A DNA stretch of 64,000 nt, taken from Saitoella complicata NRRL Y-17804 (Eukaryota; Ascomycota; Saitoellomycetes; Saitoellales; Saitoellaceae). Made by a program: the position numbers and the translations under genes. The notes under the pieces are model-generated. The model was not told the DNA's origin. It made no database searches and saw only the letters and a list, made by a program, of their open reading frames with translations. The stretch lies in contig NW_017566992.1 in assembly GCF_001661265.1 (NCBI RefSeq), positions 589,514 to 653,513 of the forward strand, given 5' to 3'. Positions 21,088-32,400 of this stretch are shown here, in pieces; within the stretch, counting starts at the first letter, position 1, and each line of letters starts with the position of its first letter.

Positions 21088-21741
21088 TTACCCAGTATAC
21101 GTGTAATTCTCCACAATCTCCCACTCTTCATCCTTATCAGTGACCCCCTTGATAGGTTGTCCAAGGTCGTCGAACGCAAGTGGCAGCAGATCAACTCCTT
21201 CACCATACTTTTCTGTTACGCCCCATTCTCCGTTCTCATATCTGGATCGCTGTGCCGTCACATGGCCTGTCGTATCTTGCACCACACCTTGATAATCTGT
21301 TCCAACTTGTACGCAAATGCCGTGGATCCCATCACCCCTTCTAAGTTGGGCAACAACAACCTTTGATCCAGGGGGGACATCTTCATCTCTCCAAACCTCC
21401 TCGTATGCACATAGCTCTCTTGTCTCTGGATTATTCATCTCCCCTCTTTCAAGCTCATCTCCATTCAGGAGTGTCTCCGACGTCCCAACGTCAGGACTTT
21501 CGCTCGGTCCACGATTGTCTATGAGATGCACCCATTCATTTTTACCATTCGCTAGCTTTTCCTTGCAGCCTGCAAAGACCCATTCGCAATCGCCTGGGTC
21601 CTGCAATAGTGGACGGAAGTCGGTGAAGAATCTCGACGTCCCTCCGCCATTGAGGACCAAGGTGTCCGTTGGTTCAGATGGCGGTGCAGGAAGGAGCCTG
21701 ATAGAAATTCTACGTGATACCAAGGGAGGATGTTGCGACAT
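21088..21741 (-). CDS. Hri1-like protein (tentative)
   Basis: Single exon, 217 residues from the ATG at 21741; the frame is open 32 codons further but without character. The pattern fits fungal Hri1, a small two-barrel protein reported to interact with Hrr25 kinase and Sec72: an N-terminal strand region ISIRLLPAPPSEPTDTLVL, CEWVFAGCKE with WVHLIDNRG, a central ELCAYEEVWRDEDVPPG, GICVQVGTDYQGVVQDTTG, and a closing EEWEIVENYTY (yeast has NWEVIEY). No membrane segment, signal peptide or catalytic motif is visible. The assignment rests on spaced motif similarity recalled from the yeast protein, so it is moderately sure; otherwise call it conserved hypothetical. Confidence 0.65.
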   Translation of the reverse strand: MSQHPPLVSRRISIRLLPAPPSEPTDTLVLNGGGTSRFFTDFRPLLQDPGDCEWVFAGCKEKLANGKNEWVHLIDNRGPSESPDVGTSETLLNGDELERGEMNNPETRELCAYEEVWRDEDVPPGSKVVVAQLRRGDGIHGICVQVGTDYQGVVQDTTGHVTAQRSRYENGEWGVTEKYGEGVDLLPLAFDDLGQPIKGVTDKDEEWEIVENYTYTG

Positions 21742-21952
21742 TGCTCTGTGGATGACGATGTATTGTATAGTCCGCAATTGTAAGGGGTTTAAGTTGCAAG
21801 CCACCCGCCGAACACAGGCGAGCGTGAGGAAACACAAAGGCTTAAAGTCAACTGTCTATTATTTCTCGCTGTCAAAGCCCAGGAAGCAGTCAAATGCCAG
21901 TTGCATCCTATCTGCACGAACCGGCCAATCAGCCAGATCTAAATCTGCTTTA

Positions 21953-23702
21953 TCATGCTTTCCTCGAACTCGATGGCTCCTCCCGCCCTGGCTCCCCATC
22001 AATCGCTCCCGCCCCAAGAATCAACTGCTCCTGCATAGCCTCTCTATCCGCATCGTCATCCTGAACTCTCTTCCACCCACCAGTTCCCAATTTCTTTCCC
22101 AACTTACTCCACGTAGCTGAATGATCGGTCTCCCCAGCCTTACCCTTCCCCTTTGGTGGGATGTATTTTGGTCGCGCGTACTTCTTGAGAAGAGGGTTTT
22201 GTGCGAACGCGCCTCCACCAAGACGTTCTTCCTTTGCGCGCTCCATTTCTGCTTTATCTTGTGCAATCGCAGCCTCTTCTTCCGCGAATTGATTTTCAGC
22301 CTCCGGTTCGCTCTCCTCGTCATAAGTGACATGGGCTCTACGACCGGACAGGTCGATAGCCATGACCTTACGCTTCTGTTTGCTCATCGCTTCGAGCGCC
22401 TTCTGCTGCTTCCTCAGAGCTAGAGCACGTTCTGCTGGACTTGCCCATTTGTCTATCTGGGGCATATCAAAATCCGATGCCTCGTCAATGATGTGAGTTC
22501 TCCGTACGGAGTTCCTGTCGTAGCCTAACAACGTCTCCTTTCTTTCTTCAGCCGCAAGGCGCTTCGCCTCCATTTCCGCCTCCGCCTCGTCTGGTACGTG
22601 TACTGATCCACCAGCATGGGACGCATATCCCCTCTGTACCTGCCCAGTCCGTACTTTCTTCTTCTGATCCGCTTGCATCTTCAACTGTCCCTTCTCCTTC
22701 CGTAATTCGTTCACCAGCTCCAACTGCTGCTCCTTGCTCAACACATCGACACCACAAAACGTACACGGTCCAATTCCCTCCGCTGCACAGATGATCTTAC
22801 CACAATTCAGGCAGTTTGGAGCAGCCATGAAGAGCGGATGCAGGATTGCTTGACAGTTACATGGCCGTCTCTTCCTCTTCTTCCGGTCGTCGGCTAGGTC
22901 AAGAAGTCGCAAGGCTGAGTCAATCTCCGCAAGCGAGGAGAGATGTGCGGAGGAAGCATTCGGACTGAACCCCGCTGATGTCGACGTCGATGTCGCAGGA
23001 GTCTTCTTCTTCTTTGGCGCAAGTAGATCCGACGTCATCAACCCACCCTGGTTCGTTTTCACCGCCGGTTTCGAGACTTGTTCTGGTGCAGGATCAAGTG
23101 GTCGTCCGGGTGCGATGGACTGCTGCTTAGCCTTCGCTTTTCCTCTGTGAGTGAATGTGTCAGACAACAATTTGCAACCAACAACTTTTTGCCCTTTCTC
23201 ACCTTCCGCCGAAGTAATCCTCATCCTCCTGGCCCTTCATGTACACACTTCCGCCCCCACCAAACGCCTTCGCCAGATCTTCCTTCGTTAACGCTTTGGG
23301 CTTTGATGGTTCTCTTATTACCGGTGTCTGTGCCCTGCTCGGCTGTACGAAATTCATCAGCATACATTCAGACGGTCGTGATCGATATGAGCCGTACCGT
23401 AGTAGAACCCTTCGTCGCCTCCCTCTTCGGCACCCTCGCCGGATCAGCCGGCGGCCACCGTCTCGCATTATACTGTGAAATAAAGTCCAAGCTATCTGAA
23501 TCATCTCCAAGCATGCCCTTTACCACCTGTCAGCGTTTCCCATCCAATCAGGATGGAAGATTCGACAAACCTTGAAGTGATTCGCTACATCTTCGGGCGA
23601 ATCAAGCGAATTAGCATAAGCGACAACCTGTTGTAAACTTTCTGTATCCAACGGAAGAATGGCTTGTATCCGCAACACGGCCCATGAATCGAGGTTGCTC
23701 AT
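21953..23702 (-). CDS. activating signal cointegrator 1 / TRIP4-like, C2HC5 zinc finger
   Basis: Related to TRIP4/ASC-1, a subunit of the ASC-1 complex that in animals and yeast (Rqt4) works with a helicase to split stalled ribosomes and in transcription coactivation. Four exons, 23702-23571, 23526-23398, 23342-23203 and 23144-21953, give 530 residues. The C2HC5 zinc finger is complete (CNCQAILHPLF...PNCLNCGKIICAAEG.GPCTFCG, about residues 225-275). After it come a charged coiled stretch (ELVNELRKEKGQLKMQADQKKK), an RTHIIDEASDFD segment, and KYARPKYIPPKGKGK near the C-terminus. The animal C-terminal ASCH domain is not visible, as in other fungal members. The first intron is short, 44 nt. Confidence 0.85.
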
Positions 23703-24115
23703 CGTTCGGTGTTGCCGAGCTCGAGAAATGAGGAGGAGTGGAGTTTCGAGGTGCAGCTCTCCGAAGACGTCACGGTCTGCATCACCTGCACTCACCGGCC
23801 TCAACCGTGCGGACCCCAGAACTCACATTGCGACGAAGAGGACGAAGGAGTTGAGTACAATGTTCGAGATAAGATTACTAAATACGTACGAAGAGAAAAG
23901 CAAACACGAGAACAGCAAACACTCCCAAAGCAAATCCCATCAACCCAACACACAAACTCACAAACACACAAGTCCAGAGATAAAACAACGCAAAAAAAAA
24001 CATAGAATCCAAAAATCCCGACACACCAACACAACGAACGCCCAGAAACGTATATATCATGTACACTCATCGCATCCTTCCATTACTGTTCTTCCCTTCT
24101 CTGTCCCCGTCTTTC

Positions 24116-25402
24116 CTAGTTCTTCACCCGACATCCCTTGACAAGGATATGCCTTTTCAACGCGTCCTTCCTCGAGAAACTCTTATCACAACTCGGGCAC
24201 GGAAACGGCTTAACAGCCAAATGAATCCGCTTATGCCTCTTCAAATCATGATTCCGGTTAAAGCTCTGCGGACACTCATCGCACTTGAACGGCCTGTCCG
24301 TGGGAGTCGCAGACCTCGCATACGGTGTTCCGAGTCCCATCTTGTTCATAGACATGGGCGCGGGAACGCCGTGGGGAGAGAGGTAAGAGTGGCGACCCCA
24401 GCCGTTAGGGTCGTGATAGGAGTGGGCATGAGCAGGGGGTGGGTAGGAGTATGCGCCTTGGCCGCTTTGTGTGGGTGTAGGCTGGGGACGGAGGGGAGCG
24501 TATGGGTCGTGTTGTGCGGCGGGAGGGGAGGGGAAGTAGCCTGCTGACGCGGCAGATCCAGATCCGGGTGTGGTGTTGCTTCCTGGTCCACCAGGGGTCA
24601 TTCCCGGGAATGGTGCGTAGCCCGATGGGGATGGAGTGTAGCCACTTGAGAAGCCGCCGTATCCGCCAGCGCTCAGGCCCGGCAGTGCGTATGAATTGTC
24701 CATTTGTTGTTGCGGAGGGGGCATACTCTGGCCATACTGCTGATCGGGGAATCCCATGGTCTTTGGTGACTCAGCTGTTCTTGGAGCAGAAGGGTAATGT
24801 CCCTGGTGTTGTTGAGGTGGGTACATGCCCTGCTGCGGCATCTGCTGCGCGGGGGAGTACATCTGGTTGTGGTAGTATGGGCTCTGCGAGTCGCGTACGG
24901 GTTGCTGGATACCGGGTGAGAGGAGGGGTAATGAGGGTGCAGAGGTGGGCCAATATTGCGCCTGTCCACCGCCATTGTGGCCGTTCATGAATTGCGATCC
25001 GCCAGGAGTAAGGAGCGGCTGCTGCGCCTGAGACTGCGGTTGCTGATGATGTTGTTGTTGCTGGTGGTGCTGTTGCTGAAGTTCAGCGCCAGGGGTCAGC
25101 TGCCCAGGGATGCCAGGCGACATGCGCGGCTGGTTGTTTCCGAAGAGATGAGGGTGGGTATGAGGTTGCGGGATGAACTGCGCGTTCGTCTGAGCCAGGC
25201 CGGGCAATTGGAATGGACCAAGTCCTTGAAGTGGTCTGCGCGCTGCGAGGCCGGTGTTGTGACCGTTGTCTGATCGGGGCGCACTCAAATCGACACTCGA
25301 CGGACGAGGGAAATCTTGCGCAGAGAGCTGTGCGGTGGGTTTGGACTCCAAATCGGTTGGAGGAGTTGGTAGGGTTGATGCGGTTGATGGGTGTGCGGAC
25401 AT
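24116..25402 (-). CDS. C2H2 zinc-finger transcription factor, Crz1-like at best
   Basis: Putative DNA-binding regulator of 428 residues from the ATG at 25402. The first 350 residues are disordered: Pro/Ser-rich with a His/Gln tract (QQQHHQQQQHHQQPQSQAQQ) and repeated Pro-Gly-Tyr segments, like an activation region. Two fingers close the protein: FKCDECPQSFNRNHDLKRHKRIH, then FPCPSCDKSFSRKDALKRH with a terminal KGC instead of a second standard His spacing. The wording NRNHDLKRHKRIH and FSRKDALKRH is that of fungal Crz1/Prz1-type factors, but I see no PxIxIT calcineurin docking motif, so the target pathway is open. The frame stays open upstream to 25843, so a longer N-terminus is possible. Confidence 0.75.
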   Translation of the reverse strand: MSAHPSTASTLPTPPTDLESKPTAQLSAQDFPRPSSVDLSAPRSDNGHNTGLAARRPLQGLGPFQLPGLAQTNAQFIPQPHTHPHLFGNNQPRMSPGIPGQLTPGAELQQQHHQQQQHHQQPQSQAQQPLLTPGGSQFMNGHNGGGQAQYWPTSAPSLPLLSPGIQQPVRDSQSPYYHNQMYSPAQQMPQQGMYPPQQHQGHYPSAPRTAESPKTMGFPDQQYGQSMPPPQQQMDNSYALPGLSAGGYGGFSSGYTPSPSGYAPFPGMTPGGPGSNTTPGSGSAASAGYFPSPPAAQHDPYAPLRPQPTPTQSGQGAYSYPPPAHAHSYHDPNGWGRHSYLSPHGVPAPMSMNKMGLGTPYARSATPTDRPFKCDECPQSFNRNHDLKRHKRIHLAVKPFPCPSCDKSFSRKDALKRHILVKGCRVKN

Positions 25403-26848
25403 GGAATCAGATAGGTGGTCTTGATGGGTATCCGGCGCGGCGAGATTGGAAGCGGTGAAAGAGTGAAAAGACGGTAATGAACGAGTCGGAGAAGAACGAG
25501 AGTTGTCTTGGGCGAACTTGGCGGTAGAGTAATTCAGACTGGGCAGAATACTTGGAGATGTATGCAACAGCGCGGGTTTGTTGGTGTTTGCGATGCGCGC
25601 GACGGGGGATCTGACTCGGAGGCGACAGAAAGAAAAAACTTGGAAGAAAGAGAGTGTCGCCGACGAGATTGAAGAGAGACGACAATCGCAGTTGATCAGA
25701 CAGTCAGCAGTCAGTCGGTCAGTTGAGGAAGCGTTCGTCGAGGATTCGCGGTGAGGCTGGACTGGCTGGTGGGTATAGCTTGGGTACGGCTTTGGGCTGC
25801 GTTGTGGTGGAGTGGGCGGGTGAGGCGTATTAAGGATCCTCACCCGCCTGAAAACTTCTAAGATTCCTTTTTCAGGGATCGAGACTGGAAAACGGGGAAC
25901 GTGGCGAGCCGTGTCAGTTTAGCTGGTTAATTAGGGTGGACCCTGCTGCTGCATTGCCCGGGTCTGATCGAGATTTGGCCGTGAACTGTTTGTTGTGATC
26001 ATGATATGATATTCACGGGCTACGTTGGGTGCTGCTGCGTTGCGTCCACTGTCCTCTCTCCTTCCTTCTCTCTCTCCCATTTCTGACTCGACCTCTCTCC
26101 CCCCCCTCGGGATGCTGCCGGTCTAGATGCCTCGCTGTCTCAGCTGCCACGCTACTCCGACCAGCACTACCAACGAAAAAAAGAACGTCAGATCCCAGGC
26201 CTGCTGCTCTCTGCGGTGCTTCCTCACGCTTAGTCATGCCTTATCAATCGCCACCCTCATCTCCCTTCTCGACCTTCCATGGCCCTCCCTGCATGTACGG
26301 CAGCAGCTGTACGACGATCCACACCTTATTCTTACTTAGGGTTCCAACGTTAACGATGATCAACGCTGCTTAGGTTATTGGCTCGCGGCGGTGGAGACGG
26401 CGAGGCGTAGCTGTCAACTTCGTTTCGGGGGGTCGCTGGTACAGCTGGGAAATTTGAGTGTGGTGGCCATGGACGTGGCGGACATAACCATGAGTGCGCC
26501 CTCGCTTTCAATTCGGATTTCACGAGAGGAGGGTGCCGAATTGGGACTCACGCGGTGAGGTCTTGCATATGTCGGTGAAACACTTCGTTATTTGGATGCT
26601 TTCCGGATGCGAACAAACTCCGGCCGCTTCGAATTTGGCCGCGGAGAGCAGCTGAGACTCCCGCCGTATCAGTGCATGCTGCTGGGTCGGCGCCAGCTGG
26701 TGTGGCACACGGCTCCGGAAACGGACCCTAATAACTCGACCCTGCTGTCTACCGTAATTCGAGAGGTTGCAGATAACCCATCGTTTGATTACTTCCCCTC
26801 GCTCTGGACCCCTCCCTCACTCATCCCTTGACGTAGCAATCGATCGCG
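25403..26848. other. long upstream region of the C2H2 factor, 1.45 kb
   Basis: Largest gap in the gene-rich part. 25403-25843 stays open in the zinc-finger frame and may be leader or extra N-terminus. 26080-26110 is a C/T-rich tract (CTCTCTCCC...CCCCCCTC), typical of fungal promoters. 26380-26848 shows only a weak plus-strand frame (26592-26831) with no family character. Confidence 0.45.
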
Positions 26849-27325
26849 TTATCCATTTGTAGGACTGTTGAATTGCTTGACCATCCTAACATACTCAATC
26901 CCTCCCTTCACCCATTCCCCCTGCCCTTGATTTTTATACATACCAAATTTCTCATACAACCCGCACGCATCAATCCGCGCATCACACCATACCTCGCTCG
27001 CTCCCCGTTCCATACAGGTCGTCATTACTTTTTGTAGGAGTAAGGTGCCGATGCCGCGGTTCTGGTGTGCCGGGTCGACTGCGAATTTGCGGAATCGGTA
27101 ACTTGCTGTGTTTGCGTCGTCGGACGGTAATGCGAATAGTGAGATGACGCCGATTGGGACGGTGGATGATAAGATAAATGCGCCAAAGTGTGTTGCAGTG
27201 TCAGAAAAGTCGTCTTCGAGGAGGACGTAGGATTGCGGTCGATCAGGCCAGAGGACGGAATGGCGGAGGGGGATGGTTTGATCGGGGGTTATTCGGCGAA
27301 TCTGGACTTCTGTTGAGTGGCTCAT
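26849..27325 (-). CDS. GNAT-family N-acetyltransferase, substrate unknown
   Basis: Single exon, 158 residues from the ATG at 27325 (MSHSTEVQIRRI). The acetyl-CoA binding core is clear: FRKFAVDPAHQNRGIGTLLLQKVM (Q/RxxGxG/A motif, residues about 85-108), followed by CDARIDACGLYEKFGMYK, the usual beta6-alpha4 region with a Tyr that often acts as the general acid. The N-terminal LRHSVLWPDRP and FGAFILSSTVPIGVISLF segments are like bacterial-type YkkB/ElaA-style acetyltransferases. An upstream in-frame ATG at 27382 would add 19 residues. It stands 250 bp downstream of SMD2 on the same strand. The fold is safe; the substrate cannot be named. Confidence 0.8.
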   Translation of the reverse strand: MSHSTEVQIRRITPDQTIPLRHSVLWPDRPQSYVLLEDDFSDTATHFGAFILSSTVPIGVISLFALPSDDANTASYRFRKFAVDPAHQNRGIGTLLLQKVMTTCMERGASEVWCDARIDACGLYEKFGMYKNQGQGEWVKGGIEYVRMVKQFNSPTNG

Positions 27326-27574
27326 TGTAATTGAGTCTACGGAATGGTGTAAGTTGTCCTTATGTACACCGAGAAGGCACATGGACCGAAATCTGGGGAG
27401 TCATAGTAGCTGCAGGGTCTGAGCTTAAATTGTGTAGATCGTAACGAATGTAGCAATCCCCTTCCCGTGCTCTTCTGCGCTTCATCTCATTTTCCAAGGA
27501 TGTTCGTCTTGCTTCCTCTCTCCAGTTGTGCCTGTCTCTTTCACGCACCGTTCTCATCCAGACCCCATCCTCAC

Positions 27575-28178
27575 TTAGTTCGTGTTCCTCAACACCAACA
27601 CAACACCATCCCCCCTCAAGAACATCTTCGAGATGAACCTATCCTTATTCACCGGCTTTCCCTTCTTTCCTTGTGCGTTTCTCGGGGTTTCTGTCCACAT
27701 CTGCAATCACACACAATTAGCTTTCTTCGCGTGTGGTGTGGAAAGAGGTCGGGTGCTGGTATTACCTCTTTCACGTTCTCGAGGACCATGTTGCAATGTC
27801 TATCGAATGCTTTTACTCTGCGCAGATCGTCAGTTCTGCTTCACGCGACAAACTCCCCATGCGCAGGCGCGGAGGAGAGGCAGAGGAGAGGGAACATACC
27901 TCGCCAACAACTTGTGGTTATTTCTGCAGTTGATCAACACCTGGTTATGATTCTTCACCGCCTGCTGCAACACTGATAGCGGTCCCGCATTGAATTCGTA
28001 CTTTCGATCCCCCGTCAGCATTCAATCCCTCTCGATAGGAGTACAAGTACACATACAGCCTCGAGTTGAGCGAGCTCGACTTCGGAAAGTTCTGATCTTG
28101 GTCTGTTCTGGAGTTCGCTGTAAACGACAGTCAGTCTCTCATCGAATTCATGAAGTTGCGGGAAACCGTCTACCTCAT
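27575..28178 (-). CDS. SMD2: small nuclear ribonucleoprotein Sm D2
   Basis: Core spliceosomal Sm protein, part of the seven-member ring on U1, U2, U4 and U5 snRNAs. Five exons: 28178-28174 (ATGAG only), 28117-28057, 28000-27900, 27817-27766 and 27700-27575, total 114 residues (human 118). The assembled protein reads [54 protein letters not shown] (Sm1), [16 protein letters not shown] and [18 protein letters not shown] (Sm2), almost word for word Sm D2. All introns are GT-AG, 56-82 nt. No single exon is long, so simple frame scanning misses this gene. It shares a 203-bp divergent promoter with RRP43. Confidence 0.94.
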
Positions 28179-28381
28179 TGTATATGAGGGGTGTATATGG
28201 TTTGGTGTTTTCGCATACGACGTCGCTGTCAGGGGGCTTCTGCTGCGCCGGCCGTGCATGCGCCGTTTCGACGTTACCGTCCTCGATCAAAAAAGTTTGG
28301 AGGTTCAATTTCGAGGCTTATAAGACGTCTATCCCATTTACGGAACTTCGAAATCTTTATTCGATTTGAGAACCATTCATA
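28179..28381. promoter_or_regulatory. bidirectional promoter, SMD2 / RRP43
   Basis: A 203-bp interval separates the start codons of two RNA-processing genes. No clear TATA box or named motif was found. Confidence 0.4.
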
Positions 28382-29292
28382 ATGCCTGAAAACGACGCGC
28401 TTCCATCACTGTCCTTCCCACCAGCGTACGTTTATGAGCTTTTCTCCAGCTTCTTTGGATCGTTGCTGACATTGCAAACAGCACCTTCAAAAAACTTCAT
28501 CCCCAGGAATACCTCCGCCGCTTCACTACATCCGAAGTCCGCGCCGACGGCCGCTCTCTCTGCGAATTCCGCCCAACAACAGCCAATGCCGGGTCTCTGA
28601 GCAACGCATTCGGATCAGCCGTCGTAAGGATGGGGAATACGACCGTGGTGTGTGGTGTTAAGGGTGAGATTGCCGAACCGGATGTGGAGAGACCGAGAGA
28701 GGGGTGGTTGGTGCCCAATATCGAGTTAACCCCCATTTGCTCGACGAAATTCAAGTACGGACCTCCGGGAGATTTGGCGCAGTCATTGGGCGAGAAGTTG
28801 GATACGTTGGTTAAGGCGACGAAGGCCCTACCATTGGACACGCTGTGTATCGAGGAAGGAAAGGCTGCGTGGGTGTTGTACGCCGACATCATCTGCTTGA
28901 ACTATGATGGGAATGTTTTCGACGCGGCGTGGATGGCGCTCATGACTGCTTTGGAGGACACGAGATTACCGGTGGCAAAGTGGGATGAGGATCGGGAACA
29001 TGCTGTGTGCAGTGATACTGAGACAAGAAGGCTGGATGTGGCAGGCAAGTGCTATGCTTCGACGTTCGGGTTGTTCGATGGACAATATCTGTTGGCGGAT
29101 ATGGACGACGACGAGGAGGAGTTGGTACAGGAGTCAGTGACAATCGTGGTCAACAGCCAGGGAAGATTATGCAACATCTCCAAGGGAGGAGGGATGAACC
29201 TGAGCGTGGAGACGCTGCGAGAATGTGTGGCGATGGCGAAGAGACGGTATGCGGAACTCGACGACGTCACTCAGAAAGCAAAGGCATCATAG
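28382..29292 (+). CDS. RRP43: exosome complex subunit Rrp43 (RNase PH fold)
   Basis: Non-catalytic member of the six-subunit RNase PH ring of the RNA exosome, which degrades and trims RNA 3' ends. Exons 28382-28425 and 28482-29292 give 284 residues, the family size. The join yields PPATFKKLHPQEYLRRF, followed by SEVRADGRSLCEFRP (the RNase PH N-terminal signature), SAVVRMGNTTVVCGVKGE, WVLYADIICLNYDGNVFDAAW and GGGMNLSVETLRECVAMAKRR. The residues used for phosphate binding in bacterial RNase PH are not conserved, as expected for an inactive eukaryotic ring subunit. Rrp43/EXOSC8 fits better than Rrp42 or Rrp45, because of the start and the DADxICLNYDGN wording. Convergent with SMC5 (130 bp). Confidence 0.88.
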
Positions 29293-29422
29293 ATTATGTC
29301 TAGATATGAGAGCATATGTATCCGCAACTTGTGCAAGAGCAATAACGCCTGATACGCCCAACCCTTATCCCCTAACTACTCAAGCTACTCACAAAGCTCT
29401 ACGCAAATGCAGACATGATGTA

Positions 29423-32400
29423 TCATGCCAGTCCCTTCTGCGCCTTCTTGATCGCTAGATATTTCTTGAAATCCATCTTGCTCTCTTCTGGCTCCGGCAG
29501 CCATTCACCGTTGTAGATCGTCAACACCTTCATCTTCGAATGGTACATCAAATCGGGTAGCAGCTTAGGCGTGATGAGGAAGTACTGTGAGGTATTGCCT
29601 CTGCACGCAACATCCACCAACCGCGCATGGACCAAACGTTCGTTTCTTGGATCCATACCCTGGTTGATCTCATCCACAACACGGAAAGGAGCTGTAGCCA
29701 TATCCTGGAGGGCCATCAGGTACATAATCGTCGACACAGACCGCTCACCACCAGACTGACGCTGTGCATCGAGGAGTTGGAGCTTCTCCGTGTCACGGAA
29801 CTTGACAAGAATCTCGATACGCCATTGCGCAAAGTCATCTTCGGGAGTTCTCTCGGGGTCTTTGCGGCCGACTTGCACTTCACCGGCACAGCCGATGTAA
29901 TTGAAAGCGTCGGAGAAGCTCCGACTGATTCGTTCGACGAGCGCTCGTAGCCTAGGCTCCCAGTCCCCGCGAATTTGCTCAATCTTGGTGTCCACTTCGT
30001 CCAAGGCTGCTTGTCTGGTCTCGACCTTCTCCTGCAACTCGGCTATGTCTCTCTGACGCTTCTCGTACTGCTCGATAACATTCGAGTTTGTGTTGAAGAT
30101 GAGCTCAAGATTATTCTTCTCCTGCATAATTATATCCCTGAGCTCCTCAACAGTCTCGAGGTCTTCGAGACTAGCTTGTAGCTGCTCCCGAGTCTCTTCG
30201 CTGACTTGTTGGGACTTGGCGGTGGCTGTCTGGTACTTTTGCTGCGCAAGTCGCTTTTTGTCAGCCATGAGAGCCTTAACTGCAGTGGAAGCGTTCTCGG
30301 CTTCTTGGAGTTGCTGAGAGATTTCACCGAAACGAGCGATCACACCTTTGTTGTCTGAAACCGCCTGAAGGGCATTGAGATACGCAACTTGGTACCGGGT
30401 CATGAGCTGCATTGCCTGTACGACGAGGTCCTTGTATTGAACGGCAAGCTGCCCGCGCTCTTCTGCCGATCTCGCCATCCTGGCCTTGATCTGAGCGATA
30501 TCTTCCTCGTAGGTGACGGGTACGGCTTCTCTTCGCTCAAGATCTTCCTTCATGGAATTGAGGCGAACTTGCCGTTTTTGCCACTCTCGGTTCGCTTTGA
30601 TGCGTTCGTTCTTCTCCTTTTCGATCGCATCGCGCTCGGCCTTAAGTACTTCGTAATCCGCACGAATTTTAATCTCCTTCTTCTTGCATTGGTCAAGGCC
30701 GGACTGGACTTCGTCAATGTTGGACTTAATCTCGTTCATGTTGCGCTCAAGCTGCGACTTCTTCTCCATGTTCACTGCCTCACCAAAACGCTTGGCGTTC
30801 CGCACGTTCCGTGTACGAGTAGACGCTTCTTTCCTTCCGTAACGAGATCTGTTGATGGTGTAATGCACTCTTCCAGCCATGTAATTTTGAATCAGCTGGA
30901 TAATGTCTCCTTGCTCGTTCTGGCGAGTCAAAGCCTCCACTTTCTTGTTGTCCTCGGACGAGAAGGGCTGAAATGACAACGCTGTCGAGTTCGCGTTCAC
31001 CATGTGACAAAGTGCATTCAACACTGGCTTTGGCCCCTCCAAGTAATCCAACATCCATCCATCGAATCCTAACCGCTTCAGCTCCTCTTGGGGCACTGGG
31101 GAGCGCTGGGACTCAAGGGTTGGAGCGTTGGTGCCAGAGTATTCAGCGACGAAAAGCGAGAGACGTCGACCGGCTGCTTGGTTGTTATCAACGAGAAGCT
31201 CGGTAAATTTCCTGTAATCCTGACGCGACATGCACGTAAAGGACAAGAAATTTGAATCCCGGAAACCCATCTCAATTTGGTTGGCGTATCGCATATTCGA
31301 TACACTGACCTCGAGGTATACTGGCTCATAAACCTCGTGCTCGAACTTGTCCTTGTTCTGGCGCAACCACTGAACGGCCTCATAGGTATCCCTGTGCCAG
31401 CCTTTGAGCAACTCCAATCGTTGTTCTCGCACAGAGTTTAATCGACCATGCTCCTCCTGAAGCCTCCTCAGGCGAGTACCTTCCTCCCGTCCTCGGTCGG
31501 TGAGTGCTTGTTGCTTGTCCTGAACCTCCTTCACCTGGTGATTCAAGACACGCAATGCGTCGCTCTTCTCCCTGATTTGTCCATTCAGATCGGACGCATC
31601 TGGATTCTCCGGCTCGGGACCCAGGTTACGCTGCCATTTCGCAACATCACTGCGCACCTCCCTTAACTTTTCTTTGCGGGTTTGCTCCTGTTTGCGTCGA
31701 GTCACAATGTCCCGGCGATGATCTTCCATAGCGGAGCTTGTCCGATCCAAGTCTTGAGACACACGAACCATTGCTTGCTGAACCGTGTCGTAGCGTTGTT
31801 TCCGCTTCGTACGTTCTTCCTCCATGCGTTGAGAGTGCTCCTTTGCTTCTTCGCGCGCTTGTACCATCGGTTCAAACCGTGTTTTGATACGCTGGAGCTC
31901 AGCTGCTTGCTCCCTGTTATCTGCTCGCGCTTCCTCGAAGGCACGCTTTGCGTCGTTGTATTCAGCAAATGGAACCTTGATCTCGAGGAGCTCGATTCGC
32001 TTCTTGATAGCTTCACGGTCTCGAAAACGCTGGACATCGCGTTCGAGAACAGCTTGACGAGTTTTGAGGTTGGCAAGCGCCGCGTCGTCCTTCTCTTTGC
32101 CGCTGGAAAGACCTTTCTGTTCATTACGCAGTGATATCAGCTCCTGGTGCTGTTTGAGCATATTCTCATCACCAGCAGCGCGCTGCGTTTCCTGAAGTAG
32201 TTTCTCGGGCGTCAGTTGCGCAAACTCAACCACCTTGTCTTGCGGCAGGAACTGACACAGGTTGTCGATCTGGACATTGAACTTGCGAACATAATCTTGG
32301 ATGAGCTTGAATGACGTGCTGACCCCGTTCATCCAGTATTGCGACGAGTTGTTGTCCTTATGCAACCTTCTCTTGATGATTGTATTCTGCTGCCCTTCCT

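Noticed and set aside
26592-26831. 79-residue plus-strand frame upstream of the GNAT gene
   Set aside because: No homologous wording, no leader or splice context.
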